Positions 1 to 12,479 of a DNA stretch of 64,000 nucleotides are shown one piece after another; the first letter of the stretch is position 1, and each line of letters starts with the position of its first letter. The DNA comes from Monocercomonoides exilis. Its lineage: Eukaryota > Preaxostyla > Oxymonadida > Polymastigidae. Both the position numbers and the translations under genes were made by a program. The notes beneath the pieces were generated by a model. The model saw only the letters and a program-made list of their open reading frames with translations, was not told the DNA's origin and did not search any database. The stretch lies in contig LSRY02000039.1 in the NCBI GenBank assembly GCA_001643675.2, positions 860,501 through 924,500 on the forward strand. Direction: 5' to 3'.

Positions 1-587
1 GGTTTGGAAAGCAGTTAATGCACACACGAAATGTGGACCGGGTTCAAGAGTGGAACAGGAATACTTTACGGTTTACCGGTTCAAGATACGAAATAAATCC
101 TGGAGACAATTGAAAGTCCTGGGCCCCAAACGGGAGAAGTGGAAAAGTCGGAGAAGTATCAAGTAAGAAAGGAAATGAGCATCGAGAAAATGAATTTAGA
201 GATGAAAGAATGCACAGAAATGATATCAGAAGCTGGCGGTGAAGAAGATATGAGGAAGGAAAAAGCGGACAAAGAAACGAGACTTATAGCTTAGAGAAGA
301 GAGAAAGCAAAGGAAAGCAACAAAGTCACAGAACGCCTCATCCCGACCACCCTAGCTTTTGAGATCACCCCTCATGATTCCCAGCAGCAGAAGAGAGCTG
401 ACTGGAAGCAAACACACTGCCTCACAGAGAGGAATATGCGCACGGACCGGAGGAAGCAGGGGGTCAGATATCTTGGTGGGATGATAAATAACTCAAGGGA
501 AACGAATTCCCGGTCGATTACTCATCGGAAACACACCAAGAAAGGAAGGGAGTAGAGACAGGAACCGCACCTTCATCCGCATGCTCT
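1..587. other. Gene-free left edge, relatively GC-rich
   Basis: No convincing open frame or recognisable domain is visible on either strand. The base composition is noticeably richer in G and C than the AT-rich intergenic DNA further right. This suggests formerly coding or repeat-derived DNA rather than an ordinary spacer, but I cannot assign it. Confidence 0.4.
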
Positions 588-708
588 CTATACATCCGCC
601 GCACGATGACGTGCTAGGCAAGAGGGTTTAAGATCAATACTAATGAATAAATTAATAAATAAAAATATTATTAAATCAAAGTAAATATATGGAAAAGGGC
701 TTTTTGAC

Positions 709-1467
709 TCATTATTGAGGAGCAAACCTGCTCCTTGCGTTCGTAGATTCGCTCTATTGCGAATTGATAGAACGCAGTGAGACAGGATTTGCTCCGAAAT
801 AATATTAATGCGGATGGAGAGACTCAGAGCGACTGGGTGCGAGAATGAGAGAGAAACATGTTGGGAAGAATATGACGAGAAATAAGAGCGAGATAGCAGA
901 GGAGAGAGGAAAAGAGCAACGGCCTGCATTGATTAGTGTACACCTTCAACCATGACAGATATAAATGGAATGAAGAAACAGTTTTAATCATGAGCCAACT
1001 CCAATATTTTGTATGTATGAGTTGTGAAGAGAAGAGTCAGACTAGCCCACACAGTGTGTGATGATTGGGGTTTCTCTGCTGATGCAGAAGAAGAGCGGGA
1101 GGAAGAGCATATCACATGCAGTTTTCTTTTCCACGCCTCGCGGAAGCGAGAGTGGTTTTTCTTTCTGCTCAGTTTTGGAGCACTCGCCTCTCCGGATCCC
1201 TGCACGGACTGCAGGAGACAGCTCCGAGGGGCTATGTCCCCTGCCCTCTGGTCTTTGTGACCAAGGCGAAAAGGCGAAGTCGGCGGTGAAGTGAAGCGGA
1301 CAATTCATAGAACACTTTTTATTATTTTACATATTTTTGTCTATATTTTCATCTCGCCCTTTTTTCCACGTCATATTTGGGAGGGCGAAGTTCTCACTTA
1401 AACCGCCCATAATTTAAATTAATACTCATTATTTCGGAGCAAATCCTGTCTCACTGCGTTCTATCAA
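709..1467. repeat. Three-copy inverted repeat cluster
   Basis: A 40-bp sequence at 764-803 recurs as an exact reverse complement at 1428-1467. A third, diverged copy at about 709-750 lies immediately beside the first, in the opposite orientation to it. The 709-803 segment could therefore fold into a hairpin. The ~660 bp between the exact copies contains only short antiparallel frames with no recognisable product. The arrangement resembles terminal inverted repeats of a small non-autonomous element, or leftovers of nested insertions. No target-site duplication could be identified. Confidence 0.7.
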
Positions 1468-3814
1468 AAAAAATTTCGGATCTAATAAAAAACGGGGTAC
1501 AAATAAAATTATGACCTTATTTTGAATTTCAAAAATGAAAAAATGTGATGTGAATGAAATAAAAAGAGAGAAAATGAATGTTCAGAATAATTTTTCTTGA
1601 TTTCTTGGAGAATTGTTTATTTTGAAATATTGATAAACAAAGCAAATCGATGAGATGAAAATAAAGAGAATTTTCACACCAAAACATAAATTAAACATTC
1701 CTCACATCAAAAAAATTATCATTTCGAAATTAATTTATTCTTTTTCGAAATCGAATTAATAAATTTAGAAATTGAATAATTTATTTTCGAATACGATTTT
1801 TTTTTTTTAAATTAGAATTATTTTTGGTGTCAATTTTTTTTTTTTAAAAAAAAGCATGATATCTGAAAGATTTTTGAAACATTTGCGCAACAAACACTCC
1901 AAATAGTTGCATCAGGAATCGTTAATCTGACAGCAGCTGGGAAATTTAAAGCCAGAAGTTCTGGAGGTTGTGAACCAGAAGCTGTTTCCAACAGATACTC
2001 ATATTGTGATTGTGAGCGAGAGAGGCACATATATAACTGCAATGCTCTTTCTGGAGCAGATGCCCATCAACAAAGTGGTTTCTCCGATGCTATCGATTGT
2101 TCTGTGGAAAAAAGGCGTAACTAGCATCGACTTCTGATTCGATTTGACTGAGGTGGGAAAGCTGAATAAGTCGGTATCTGATTTTCCTCTGTTTGATAAC
2201 ACTTTCAGGAGGGTAATTGTCAAGGCGGACGGGAAGCTGATGACATGCTGATATTTAGTCTTGCTGATGCAGAGAAGTTCTTTGATCATGATTGAAATGA
2301 ATGTTTGATGAAAGGAATGTTGACAAGGGAAATGGATGCAGGTGCTGGATGAGGTTCAGGAGAAAGAGGAAGAAGTCACAAAATAGTGAACGAAGCATTC
2401 ACATGAAGACTGTGATGCAAGTGTTTCTGGCAGGTAATGGATTCATCGTGAAGGAATGAAACAAGCTGCTTGAAGACAAAAAGGGAAAGACGAATACTCC
2501 AATGCCATTTTCTCTGTTTAACAGGCAGTTGTGCTCATTTCCACATGTGTGAATTGATTATTGTGGTGTGGCTGGTGGAAGCCTCGAGTGAAGGTTGGCT
2601 TGTCTTGTTTGTTTGCTGATGAAGAGGCTCTCGTAGACGCAAATGAAGGTTCATGAGAAAGGAGAGAAGAGAGGCATTTTCCTTGAAAGGAAATTAATCC
2701 ATCTGCAAATCAAATTGAAGACTGCGGTGATAAAGCTGATCAGATGTGAAAAACTGAAAGGAGAAAAATGACAAAAGATTTGAAGAAAGATAAAACGAAG
2801 AAACTTTGTTGTAGAAGACGCTTCATTTCATCTCAATATCAGATATTCGAATTCCACTTCCCTTGCTTCGATATCTGGCATCACGAATTAAAACTTCTTT
2901 GAAAATTTCATTAGCAAAAAAGTATTGACATCAATCACCTATTTCTATAAACTGTTTCTTTCAAATGTGAAATTCTTCTTTTGTAAATATTTTTTTTTCC
3001 TTCTTGTTCTGTTGTTGCACAAAGTTCTTGGAAATTTCCATTTCTTTTTTTCTTGTTTCGCTTATTCATTTTTTTTCACTCATGTGTTTCTGCATTTTTT
3101 CTACGGCTTTCAATTTCTTTGCTAATTCGTCATTTCTATCTTTTTCTCTCATGTTGATGTGAAAAATGAAATTATTCGATCAGATGATGTGAAGGTTGAT
3201 GAAACAGCAGTTGAATGAAATTATTTCGATGGAGTTGTTGAGGAAGTGGACGATGATATAGATGAAGGATGTGAGAAATAAATGACAATCGAAATATTCA
3301 TAAATTATCCAATCTTTTCAAAAAGATGCTGAAAATGCCTTGAGCGAGATTGATTAAATGAATTATCGTGTTTGTCAAGTTGTCATTGGATAAATTAAAC
3401 AATTTTTATCACAAAATTGGTGAAAGGCAGAGAGAATTAAACAGATGAAGAATTAAGTCCACAAGTCGTGAACTGTCTTAGAGTGATTGAACTTCTTTGT
3501 CACTCAGAAAAAGAAAAATACGTTTGTCCAGAGATATTTATAATTCAAATGAACTTCATGTTTGATGAGGATATTGGCAGAGAAGAATTCGAAATAGAAG
3601 AAAGCACTGACGATCAAAGAAGTTAACATCGGTGACAAAATTTTTAAAGACAAGGAAAAGAGAAAGAAGAATTTTTTTTGATAATGTGATTGATGTATCG
3701 ACTCTGGAAATCAACATCTTTTGTTGAAGTGAGACTGTTGAGAAAGATAAGGAATGTGAAGAAGAAGAGAAGATATCAGCTTTTCCAAGTCATATTGATC
3801 AACAGAAAAAACTG
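1468..3814. other. Non-genic, possibly decayed coding DNA
   Basis: No intact gene is visible. Several stretches read on the plus strand look like protein interrupted by stops and frameshifts, for example around 2040-2290 and 3420-3560. None can be assigned to a family. Poly-T and poly-A runs lie at about 1798-1850. The pattern fits an old, unidentified pseudogene or pseudogenes in a gene-poor region. Confidence 0.35.
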
Positions 3815-4850
3815 AATGCGTTCTGAATATGAGTGTTCAGAAAGATCATCTGCTCATAAAAAAGAGTCGCTTCTGCCATGCTCTCTCAATGTTTATTCCA
3901 AGCAAACTTCTTTTTCTCTCTTTCAGGCTCATGTCAAGCATTGCCATGCTTTGCGTCATTCAAAGAAGATGGCAGAAGTTGAATGACTTCGTTGAATGCA
4001 ATCCAAACAAGAAAAATCTCAAAACTTTTGGCTCTTTTGAAAAAGGATAAAATTGTTTTTTTTTCATTTCATTCCTGTTCACAGGCATTCTGCATTCATT
4101 GAAAAGACACCTTTAGAGAAAAATGAACAAAACAAAAAAAGTCAAACCATCTTTTTGGTCTTGAAATATTTTCCCATCTCCAATGGATTGGTAATTGTCT
4201 GTCAAACTGGTTTTCTTGTTCTTGGAATCCATCGTGAAGCTGGCTGTAATATCAGATGAAAACACACGTTCTCCAAATTAACAATAAAAGCACTCTTTTT
4301 CAAAGACTCATTCAACGCCAAGTCTTCGCTGATGGCATGCCAGTAGGATTTGTGCAAAATGCAAATGAGATTGTTGTTGAGGCCTGCTGAGTGTTTTGCT
4401 CAACTCGTTTCCTCCATTGTCCAACTTCCAATTCCCTTTCCTTTTCCACGAAACAAACCTTCTTCCAAAAAAAATCACGCAAAACAAATCCTGTGCAAAA
4501 GATACGCCAAGCACACTGCACTTCCCTCGAAATGACAAAGCGGTTCATTTCAATTTTTCTAATATTCTGCTCACTTTTTCTGCATCTTGCTTGAGTTTTT
4601 TTTCATTCAAAATATCACAGCTGACGTTGCACCATGTGTTATGCGAAATATAACCAAGTTCAAATTTCATGCAATTTCCCCCACCAAATTCACTTTTCGC
4701 AAACAATTGATGCAAACAGCCACTCGCTCCTCCATCTGGAAGAAAAATCCCTGCTCTTCTGCAGTGCTATAACTTGCATGTGTGCATCTGTGCCTGCATC
4801 CTCAAACAGCTCAAATATGCTCTGGCTGCAGCAATACATCAATAAATAAT
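3815..4850 (+). repeat. Diverged inverted duplicate, copy 1
   Basis: This ~1 kb segment is homologous, in opposite orientation, to 12480-13540. Shared landmarks include the stretch at 3838-3875 matching the reverse complement of 13470-13520, a short conserved peptide KYFPISNGLVI near 4165-4200 (also encoded on the minus strand near 13190-13220), and a conserved block at 4440-4540. Both copies carry frameshifts and stops relative to one another, so neither is an obvious intact gene. Function is unknown. It may be a decayed gene-family member or a dispersed repeat. Confidence 0.65.
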
Positions 4851-5699
4851 CTATAAAACAAATCATAGGTTGCAAACCCTTATTAATTTGCTTAACAACA
4901 AATAAATGCTTTATAACCCTTCGGATTGCCTGTTTTGAGGCAAAGGAATGAAAATGTTTCAGAGGAATAAGTTTATGATTGAACATATTCAGACATTTTC
5001 AGAGGCATTTGTGACTCTTTTGAAGCGGATGTTCCTCCAACATTCAGAAAATGAACCAATTTGTTGCTTCGGTTTGATTTTTCCAAATGCATCAGGACCA
5101 GCTGCAAATGTTTCAGGATGTGCATGGGGCATTTCTGAATCTCTGCTCAGACAATTTAATCTGTTCTTTTTTTTTTTATGCTAAAAGAAATTGAACATTG
5201 ACTTTTGAGAGAGGATTGGTAGACTGAATGAATTGAAGGATGCAGCACAGAAAAAGGGAAAAGCGAGGGAATGGAAGGAATAAGGGAGAATGTGAGATTT
5301 GAAGAGACTGGCGCGATTTGTTCAGTGGATTCTTGCAAGGTTATAAAGATAATGGCGGATGGAAAGTGATAGGGATGGAGGATGAGACTTTTGTGTTAGA
5401 GCATTTTAGGGGATGTTTTGAAGAGCCAAAGGTTAAACGGGACGTTGGCTTGTTTTTCTTTGAAAAGGAAAAGATTTGAGAAGAAGAATTCTGATGAAGA
5501 GAATAAGAAAGAAAAAGAATTGGAAAAGAAGGAAGAAAAGTGAATGATAAAGTGGTTGATCAGAACATTGGAGTCATGCTTTGAATCATGCAAATTGAGG
5601 AATGAAACATATATTTGAGTTTGTCTTCTGCACAGCGAGGTCATTTCGTGAACCAAACGATCAGTTCAGAGAAATTTGTAAGCAAATCATGTTTCTGAA
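4851..5699. other. Non-genic interval
   Basis: Only short, mutually overlapping frames on both strands. Homology to the downstream inverted copy fades near 4850. Part of 5200-5690, read on the plus strand, may be the heavily broken upstream portion of the DYFVNV-family fragment that follows, but the similarity is too weak to delimit. Confidence 0.35.
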
Positions 5700-5987
5700 G
5701 AGATATTGCAAGAAATAGAGTTGTGGATGAAGAAATCTTGCTGGGATAATGAGTTACTGACACTGTTTTGGGGGAAATCATCCAGTCAAGCAAAAGTTGT
5801 TCAAAATTATTTTATAAATTGTGCATTTTCCACAAACAATTGTGAAAGATCGAAAGAAAACACAGATTGGAAAGCTGAAGAGGCAAGGCGAAGAGAGTCG
5901 AAAAGAAAAGTGTTTGAAAAGATGGAAGAAAATGGACAAGAAAATGGAACGACAAACGTTTATGAAACTTTTTGTTTTGATAAATGA
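5700..5987 (+). pseudogene. Broken C-terminal fragment of the DYFVNV helical family
   Basis: The plus-strand frame ends with residues such as KRKVFEKMEENG followed by YETF. This aligns with the C-terminal region of the two family members at 6744-8235 (RVIYEKMEKEGYEDEI, HETF) and 10809-12179 (KRKVFEKLEEEGYEDCI). The conserved N-terminal two-thirds are missing or scrambled, and the frame stops before the terminal DYFVNV signature. It is therefore a truncated, decayed paralogue, inverted relative to its two relatives. Confidence 0.6.
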
Positions 5988-6743
5988 AGTGTGTTAACCT
6001 TTTCTATTGCTGTAAACTATTTCTGATTGTTGAAGGAGTCTGTGAAGAGAATGTGAAATGCATTTCCATACATTTCATTTCATTTTCATCTCTGAAAAGA
6101 AGAGAAATGAGGAGAGAAGAGAAGAGATTTCGTTCAAGAGCAACATTTTCAGTTGAACACGAAGATTATTAAATAAAAACAGTCCAATTCTTCATTCATT
6201 TTATTCATTGTTGAAATTATCATATTCTGCTTCGACTTTGCTCTTTCTCCCACACTCACTCTCTTTCATTTGTTCAATCATTCACACAGTTTTAATCTTT
6301 ATTTCAACTATTGTCATCTTTTTTGTCTTTCATTCCCCTTCTATTTCGACAAGGAAGACAACGTGCATTTCGAATAATTTGGCATTCAGCCGCTTTCAGA
6401 TAACGAGTGAAATGGAAGTGATGTTCAATGATACAAGTTTTGGTGAAATATCACAAAAAGATTTCCGAGAGAAAAAAGTGAAAGAGAAAGAAGAAAAAGA
6501 GGATTCAGCTCTGATTGTTTTTGGAATGGAAAGAAGGACAATTGAAATGAAGAAGGAAGGATTTTAATGTATGTGCTTCATGGGAAAAGAAGAAAAACTC
6601 AAATTTCATATTCTTTCTTGTTTTGAAAAAGGAAATAAAAACATTCATAAAAATTATTTAGCAAATTTTATTTCCGATTTTGTGAAATGAATAAAATAGA
6701 AAATCATTTTTTTGAGCTACAGAATGAAATGATCCTCTTTTTC
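5988..6743. other. Intergenic DNA
   Basis: An AT-rich spacer between the decayed fragment and the convergent minus-strand family member. A short plus-strand frame at 6208-6567 has a hydrophobic start followed by a charged E/K-rich tail, but no recognisable domain or splice structure supports it as a gene. Confidence 0.4.
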
Positions 6744-8235
6744 TCAAACATTCACAAAGTAATCTGCTAATTTTGAAGCCAATTCAGCATCATGGCTTGC
6801 GTAAAAATTATCAAAGGTTTCATGAAAGCTTATGATTTCATCTTCATATCCTTCTTTCTCCATCTTTTCATATATCACCCTTTTTGTTGCTTTTCTTTTC
6901 ATTTCTTCCATTTCATCTTTATTCTTTTCTTTCAATCTTTTTGAAACATTCATATAGATTAGAAAACAATGCATAATGAATACATCATTCAAAGTCGATT
7001 GCTTCATTTCCCCCGAAATCAGATCAATTGCACCTTCGTCCAACAAAGCATCAACTTTCACTGCTCTGTTTTCCGCTGCCCTTCGTAATGGCTTTATGCA
7101 CTGATTACAAGTTTCTCCATGCTTATCTTTTGCTGCTCGAAACGCCTGAACAACACAGTTGATAAGCCCATTATATTCTTCATTACACACTTTACATAAG
7201 GATAAGAAAATATCCAATGTGTACATCCATCTTATCAAAATAAGCTCTTCTTTTGATTCTTTCATTCCATTTATTCCTTCTTTTCTCTTCCAGTCAATGC
7301 ATCTTGTCAGCTCTTCCAACTCTCTCGCTGCCTCTCGCACAAAATGCAGCTTATTCACAATCACTCCCGCCAAACTGTTATCATTGCATAATCTCCTGAA
7401 AAAAAAATTGCCAAGCAGATAGGGAAGCTAATTGAGTCAGATTGTGATGCTCCTGATGATACTTGACGATTTCTTTGATTTCACTGACGTAAAGTTCTTG
7501 CTTGATAAACTGATTAGAAATAAGAAAAATATCAATACAACATAAAGGAAATAGAAGTGAACATACGCAATATCTATTGATGTGACTTAATTCAAATAAA
7601 GCCATTTCCACTTCTTTTTGTGTTTTCTCGTTTTCTTCCTTGTTTAATGCAACTTTCAGAAGACATTGCATGCAAGTCGAATGCAATCTCCGCGAATTTA
7701 AACCTTGCATAAAAACATAGCACTCGCAAAGATCAACCAAAAGTTTTTCATTCTTTCCTTCATTTTTCTGCTCTTCCTCAATAATCATTTTCTCAAATCC
7801 ATATTTCAATGAATAACAGTCTACACAATTATTAAACGTTCCTTTCAGCATTTTGCAATACCCCAAATGTTTCAATAGCAAAAAGGCGTTTTCCAAAGGC
7901 AGTTTCCTGTTTTCAATCATTATCCAAAGGCTCACTAATGTATCTCCTGAGCGAACAAGTTCCAATTCGTTTGCATCCATCCTCTCAATCATTTCATTTA
8001 TTTCAATAATTTTCATCTTTTGTTCATCGTGGGACATCTCATAAATCTCATTTAACATTCCTCCAAAGTATGCTGACAATGAACAAAAATATTTTAAAAA
8101 AAAAAATCAACAAATAAATTGAAGCAAAAAGGAAATAAAAATTTCTCAAAGAACACCTTCAAAGATTTCTGCTGGTGAAAAATTGTAATATTCAAAGAAA
8201 ATTTTTTCATTTTCTGAAATATTTATCAAGTTCAT
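6744..8235 (-). pseudogene. DYFVNV-family helical protein, frameshifted copy
   Basis: This is a member of a lineage-restricted alpha-helical family (function unknown) with a full-length paralogue at 10809-12179. Exon 1 (8157-8235, start ATG at 8235) is joined by a GT-AG intron (8073-8156) to exon 2 (8072-6744), and the splice phase is consistent. Shared blocks include YVSEIKEIVKYHQEHHNLT, ARELEELTRCIDWKRKE and the terminal ADYFVNV. A one-base shift in a run of nine T residues (minus strand, near 7391-7399) breaks the frame between the two halves: the upstream half ends in FFFQEIMQ, while the continuing frame resumes RRLCNDNSL, matching YRFHNDQSL of the paralogue. No intron explains the break, because the required donor would delete a conserved block. 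It is either a recent pseudogene or a homopolymer sequencing error. The helical repeat-like pattern suggests an armadillo/HEAT-like scaffold, but that is inference. Confidence 0.75.
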
Positions 8236-9030
8236 TTTCAATTTCGCTCAATTTATGTCTGAAGAATTCAATACAAAACAATAAAACAAATTTCCTCATA
8301 TAAAATATTCGATTATTTTTCCAATAACAGTCACACACGCAATTGTTTTTAATTAATGAAAACCCTCTCATTTTGGATCATTTGATCGTAAATAAAAAAA
8401 TATTGGGGGATCACTTTTGCTTTTTTTATAAAAAATAAAAAATTAATTCCAAACTTATTCTGCTTCCATATCATAATAAGTCAAACATCATCACACAAAA
8501 TAAATAATGAAAAACTGATTTATAACAAAAAAGACACAAATATGTCGGATGGAACAAAAATTTAAAAATTAAAATTTTCATCCCATTTAAAAAAGAAGAA
8601 GAAAGTATTAAATATTACACAATCAAACAAAATTCTGAGTTATTCAAAAAATAATAACCAAAGCATTCCCTTGAAAAAATTCAGCTTTTTGTTTTTTATG
8701 AGGAAGTAACTTTCATCATCATTTTTTTCAATTTTTTTCGAAATTCATTTTTTTTTTATCCTGAGACAACAGGTAGAACAGTCTTTTCAATCGCTCATCT
8801 TCAAATTTTTGTTCAAAACTGACTTATGTGATTCCTAGACACTTTCATCAAAGTTAGCTCTTCAAATTTTCTGAAAGTTTATTGGGAAAAAAAGAATAAT
8901 AATTTTAATAATCATAATTTGAAGAAGAAGGATAATAATAACACTAATATAATCGAAATCCATCCAATAGCATTTTTCACACATACAGCAAGAAAGAAAA
9001 AGAAAAAGAAAAAGAGATTCAAACACACAC
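8236..9030. other. AT-rich intergenic DNA
   Basis: An AT-rich spacer with many A and T homopolymers. No gene-like frame is seen apart from a shadow frame at 8919 and beyond, antisense to the polynucleotide kinase pseudogene. Confidence 0.5.
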
Positions 9031-10065
9031 AATCTCAATCCCCATCACACCTGAAGTACATTCTAATGACAATCAGCGGGATGAATGGCACATTCACATC
9101 CAGCAGTCGCTCTCTGTATGTGTTCATACGCTGCGCCATCTGCTGCGTAAACTGGAACCAGAACACCCACACAGGCACCTCTTTCGCCTTCGCGATGCTG
9201 ATAAACTGCGCCCTGTCAGCTTTTTTTCGGGTTCGTGCTGTCAATCACCACGCTCTTCCTGCTCTCCAACGCAGCCGCCTCAGCCTTTGCACATTTCCTC
9301 ATTTCCTTCAGCTTGTCCCTGTTGATGTGCTCGTACCTTCCTTTCTTCAAAAAGAACCGCTTTGTGAACATCTACTTCCCAGACATAGACTACCCCCGCC
9401 AAAAGCACCATCTCCTACTCTGCACTCGCATCCTACACAATGTGCCCTTCGTCTTAAACAGACCCAGTTACATCTTTTAGCACGCTCGGCTTCGTTAACA
9501 TCGGAGTGCCTTCTTTGAGCGTGTGAAGGTCAAACCCATCAATCTCGACTGAACTTTGGGTTTCTTCAGAAAATATTTCTCTGGTGTGTAGAAGTCAACC
9601 CCAACATTGATAGCAAACTTTCCGTCGCTGTACGAATGTTCCTTTTTGCGGTCAAGTTGCCCGCTGTTTGCTGGCCTCCCACCAGCGTCTCCAACATAAA
9701 AACTTTCCTTCAGACTTGGCTCCGTCCCTTTCAGAGACTTCTCCACAAGCAGTTCCCACAATCCACAAGACGGCTTGCGAAAGCCATCCTCGCTTGTAGC
9801 AACACACATATCAAATGGTATTCCAACCGCCTTTTGGAAGTTGTCAAATTCTCCCATGAAAGCAGATTCAGTAATATGCCCCTTAGAAATACCCATTTGA
9901 TTGGAAATTATAACTACAAGGTACTAATCTTCATAACATTTCTTTAATGCTTCAGGAACGCATGGTTTCCAAAACTACCAATTCGTTGGACCTGTGCAAA
10001 ATTTGCTTCCACTTTTTGTTTTTGCCAAGTTTCCATTTAAATCAAAGCATGCTATCCTTATTCAG
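9031..10065 (-). pseudogene. PNKP: Polynucleotide kinase 3'-phosphatase pseudogene
   Basis: Intact homologues repair DNA ends by removing 3'-phosphate with an N-terminal HAD phosphatase and adding 5'-phosphate with a C-terminal P-loop kinase. Here, reading the minus strand, the phosphatase start appears as IACFDLNGN near 10030-10055. This corresponds to DxDGT, but the second catalytic Asp and the Thr are both changed. It is followed by VPEALKKCYED, VVIISNQMGISKGH, FYVGDAGGRP and the region SDGKFAINVGVDFYTPEKYFL. The kinase half shows INRDKLKEM, SVVIDSTNP and ADRAQFISIAKA. Disruptions are in-frame TAG codons at 9975-9977, 9924-9926 and 9372-9374 (the last within the degraded P-loop region), a frameshift near 9525-9545 and another in the T run at 9221-9227. 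Several independent lesions plus a lost catalytic residue argue for a true pseudogene rather than sequencing error. Confidence 0.85.
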
Positions 10066-10808
10066 ATATCTTGATTCATAATTTTATATAGCGCAGTGTC
10101 ATGATGAATCCATTTATTGCTATCCGATGGGGTGCTTGAAGAGCTTGCCACTTCTAATTGTTTCAAGTTTCATTGTTGTCAAACACAATAATTTCATAAG
10201 AGATGAAGCAATACATTTATTCATATTTATCAAATAGAATAAAAGTAATAATTGCAAATGAAAAGTTCAAGTTAAACGTCAATGAATCAAATTACCAAAT
10301 ATCAAACCTCTGAATGATATTTAAATCAAACAAATTTTTGTTCATATAATTGAATATCAAACAAAGTTTACAGATGAAAGAGATTAAAAGGAAAACTTAA
10401 AGCAGAAGTTTACAAAATAACAAGTGGTATAAATATCCAAAATATGATCTTACCCATAATTGAATTGACAAAAATTGATCTGTTTGGAAGAAATTTTTTG
10501 TTAAAATAGTTCTTGCAGTTAAATTTTTAATATCAAAAACTAAATTTTGTATCATAGTTAAAAGATACATTATTTTCTTTGAGTATTGAATTGTTTTAAT
10601 TGTTTTTATTTTATTTTTGATTTATGTTTCATCCTTTCAAAAAAATGATAATAAGACTTTTTGACAAAGCAACTCTTGTGGTAATTTTAACACACTTTGC
10701 GAAATGAATAAAAAGATAAAGATATAATTTTGGAGTTACAAAAAAAAAAAAAGAAAAAAAGAAAAAATAGAATTGAATGATTTAAACCACAAAATAAGTT
10801 TCATTTTC
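10066..10808. other. AT-rich intergenic DNA
   Basis: Low-GC spacer between the polynucleotide kinase remnant and the next minus-strand gene. No open frame, repeat or RNA gene is evident. Confidence 0.5.
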
Positions 10809-12179
10809 TTAAACATTCACAAAATAATCAGAAATATTCAACGATAAATCAAGATAATATATTTTATTATCAAAAGAAATGAATCCATAAAGGCTTGCGA
10901 TGCAATCTTCATATCCTTCTTCTTCCAGCTTTTCAAAAACCTTCCTTTTCATTGTCTTCCTTTTCTCTTCTTCCTTTTCATAATCCTCATCCTCCTCATC
11001 CTCATCTTCTTTCAATCTTTCTGAAATCCTCAAAAAATTTAGCAAGCAATTTATCATCCAACTGTGAAAAAATGTTGGTTGCAGAATTTCCTCCAAAACT
11101 GCCTTAAATGCCCCTCCATTCAGCATGTCATCAATTTTCACTGCTTTGTTTTCTGCTGCTGTTTTCAACAAAGAAATGCACAATTTGCTAATTTCTCTGC
11201 AATATTCCCTTGCCGCTCGTAACAACAGAACAATGCTGCTCATTAGCCCATCAAATCCTTCATTCCACAAGGTGCATAAGAAAAAGCAAACATCAACAAC
11301 ATAGAGCCATCTCTCAACCACAAACACTTCGTCAGCTTCTTTTCTCTTCCAGTCAATGCATCTTGTCAGCTCCTCCAGTTCTCTTGTAACTTCTCTCACA
11401 AAACGCAGATCATTCACAATATCATCTTCCAAACTTTGGTCATTGTGAAATCTGTACATCAAAAACATCCAAGCAGATTGATATGCAAATCGAGTCAGAT
11501 TGTGATGCTCTTGATGATACTTGATGATTTCTTTGATTTCACTGACGTAAAGTTCTTGTTCGATAAACTGATAAGAAATTAGAAATATATCAATACAACA
11601 TAAAGGATATAGAAGTGAACATACACAATATCTATTGATGTGACTTAATGCAAATAAAGCCATTTCCACTTTTTTCTCAGTCTCCTCGTATTCCTCTTTG
11701 TTCAATGAAACCTTCAGAAGAAAAGGCACGCAAATTTGAAACAAATTTGAAAAAAATCCTTCGAAAAACAAAGCGTAGCATTCGCAAAGATCAATCAGAA
11801 GCTTTCCATCCTTTTCTTCTTTCATTTTCTTTTCTTCTTCAATTATCTTCTTCTCGAATATTTCGATCAATGAAGATTTCTTGAAACAATCAATACAAAT
11901 CCCTTTCAGTTCTTTGCTATATCCAACATGCTTCAGCAACAACAATGTATTTTCCATCGAAAGTTTCTCTTCTTCGATCATTTCATGAATTTTGTTGAAC
12001 ATTTCAAGATTGAGGAAAAAAAACAACTCGTCATTATTCATTTCATCAACCATTTTATTCATTTCTTCGATACTTTGTTTCTGTTTAGATTCAGTGAATT
12101 GTTCCAATTGTGAAAGTTTCTCTAAAAAAGTGAAAAATCAAAAGAGAAAAAAGAAGCAATTATTTATTTAACCATTCAT
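10809..12179 (-). CDS. DYFVNV-family helical protein, intact copy
   Basis: An open frame of about 432 residues, paralogous along its whole length to the frameshifted copy at 6744-8235. Landmarks in order are LLLKHVGYSKELKG, LLIDLCECYALF, ALSHINRYCVCSLLYPLCCID, EIIKYHQEHHNLTR, LEELTRCIDWKRKE, an acidic DEEDEDYEKEEE linker, KRKVFEKLEEEGYED and the terminal SDYFVNV. The open frame's own ATG is at 12107. A better model may be a seven-base first exon (12173-12179, ATGAATG) spliced over a 51-bp intron to an acceptor before 12121, which is in phase and adds a few residues. I recognise this as a multi-copy family of Monocercomonoides-type genomes, but I know of no assigned function. The repeated helical, leucine-rich pattern suggests an armadillo-like fold (inference). 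Confidence 0.75.
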
Positions 12180-12479
12180 TTCTAATAAACTCTGGCAAAC
12201 CAAGAAACATTTGTCTTTTTGAAGATAACTGTGAAATCGCAAAATGAACAAAACAATAAATAAATTCATTTTCAGAATTGTCGTGAAATATTTGCATGAA
12301 TAGAATTAAAAACACCGAGTCAAAATTTTTTAAATAACATAGAATTCGAAACTATTTTTGCCATCAATGAATTTTGCATCAAAACAAGCAGATCTTTGGA
12401 TTAAAAAATCTCCTTTTTGAGAAATTAATAAGGGTGGTCAACCTATAATTTTTTAAGTGAAGATTTTTGGTTGATGATA
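12180..12479. other. AT-rich intergenic DNA
   Basis: A spacer upstream of the intact family member. No feature could be supported here. Confidence 0.45.
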
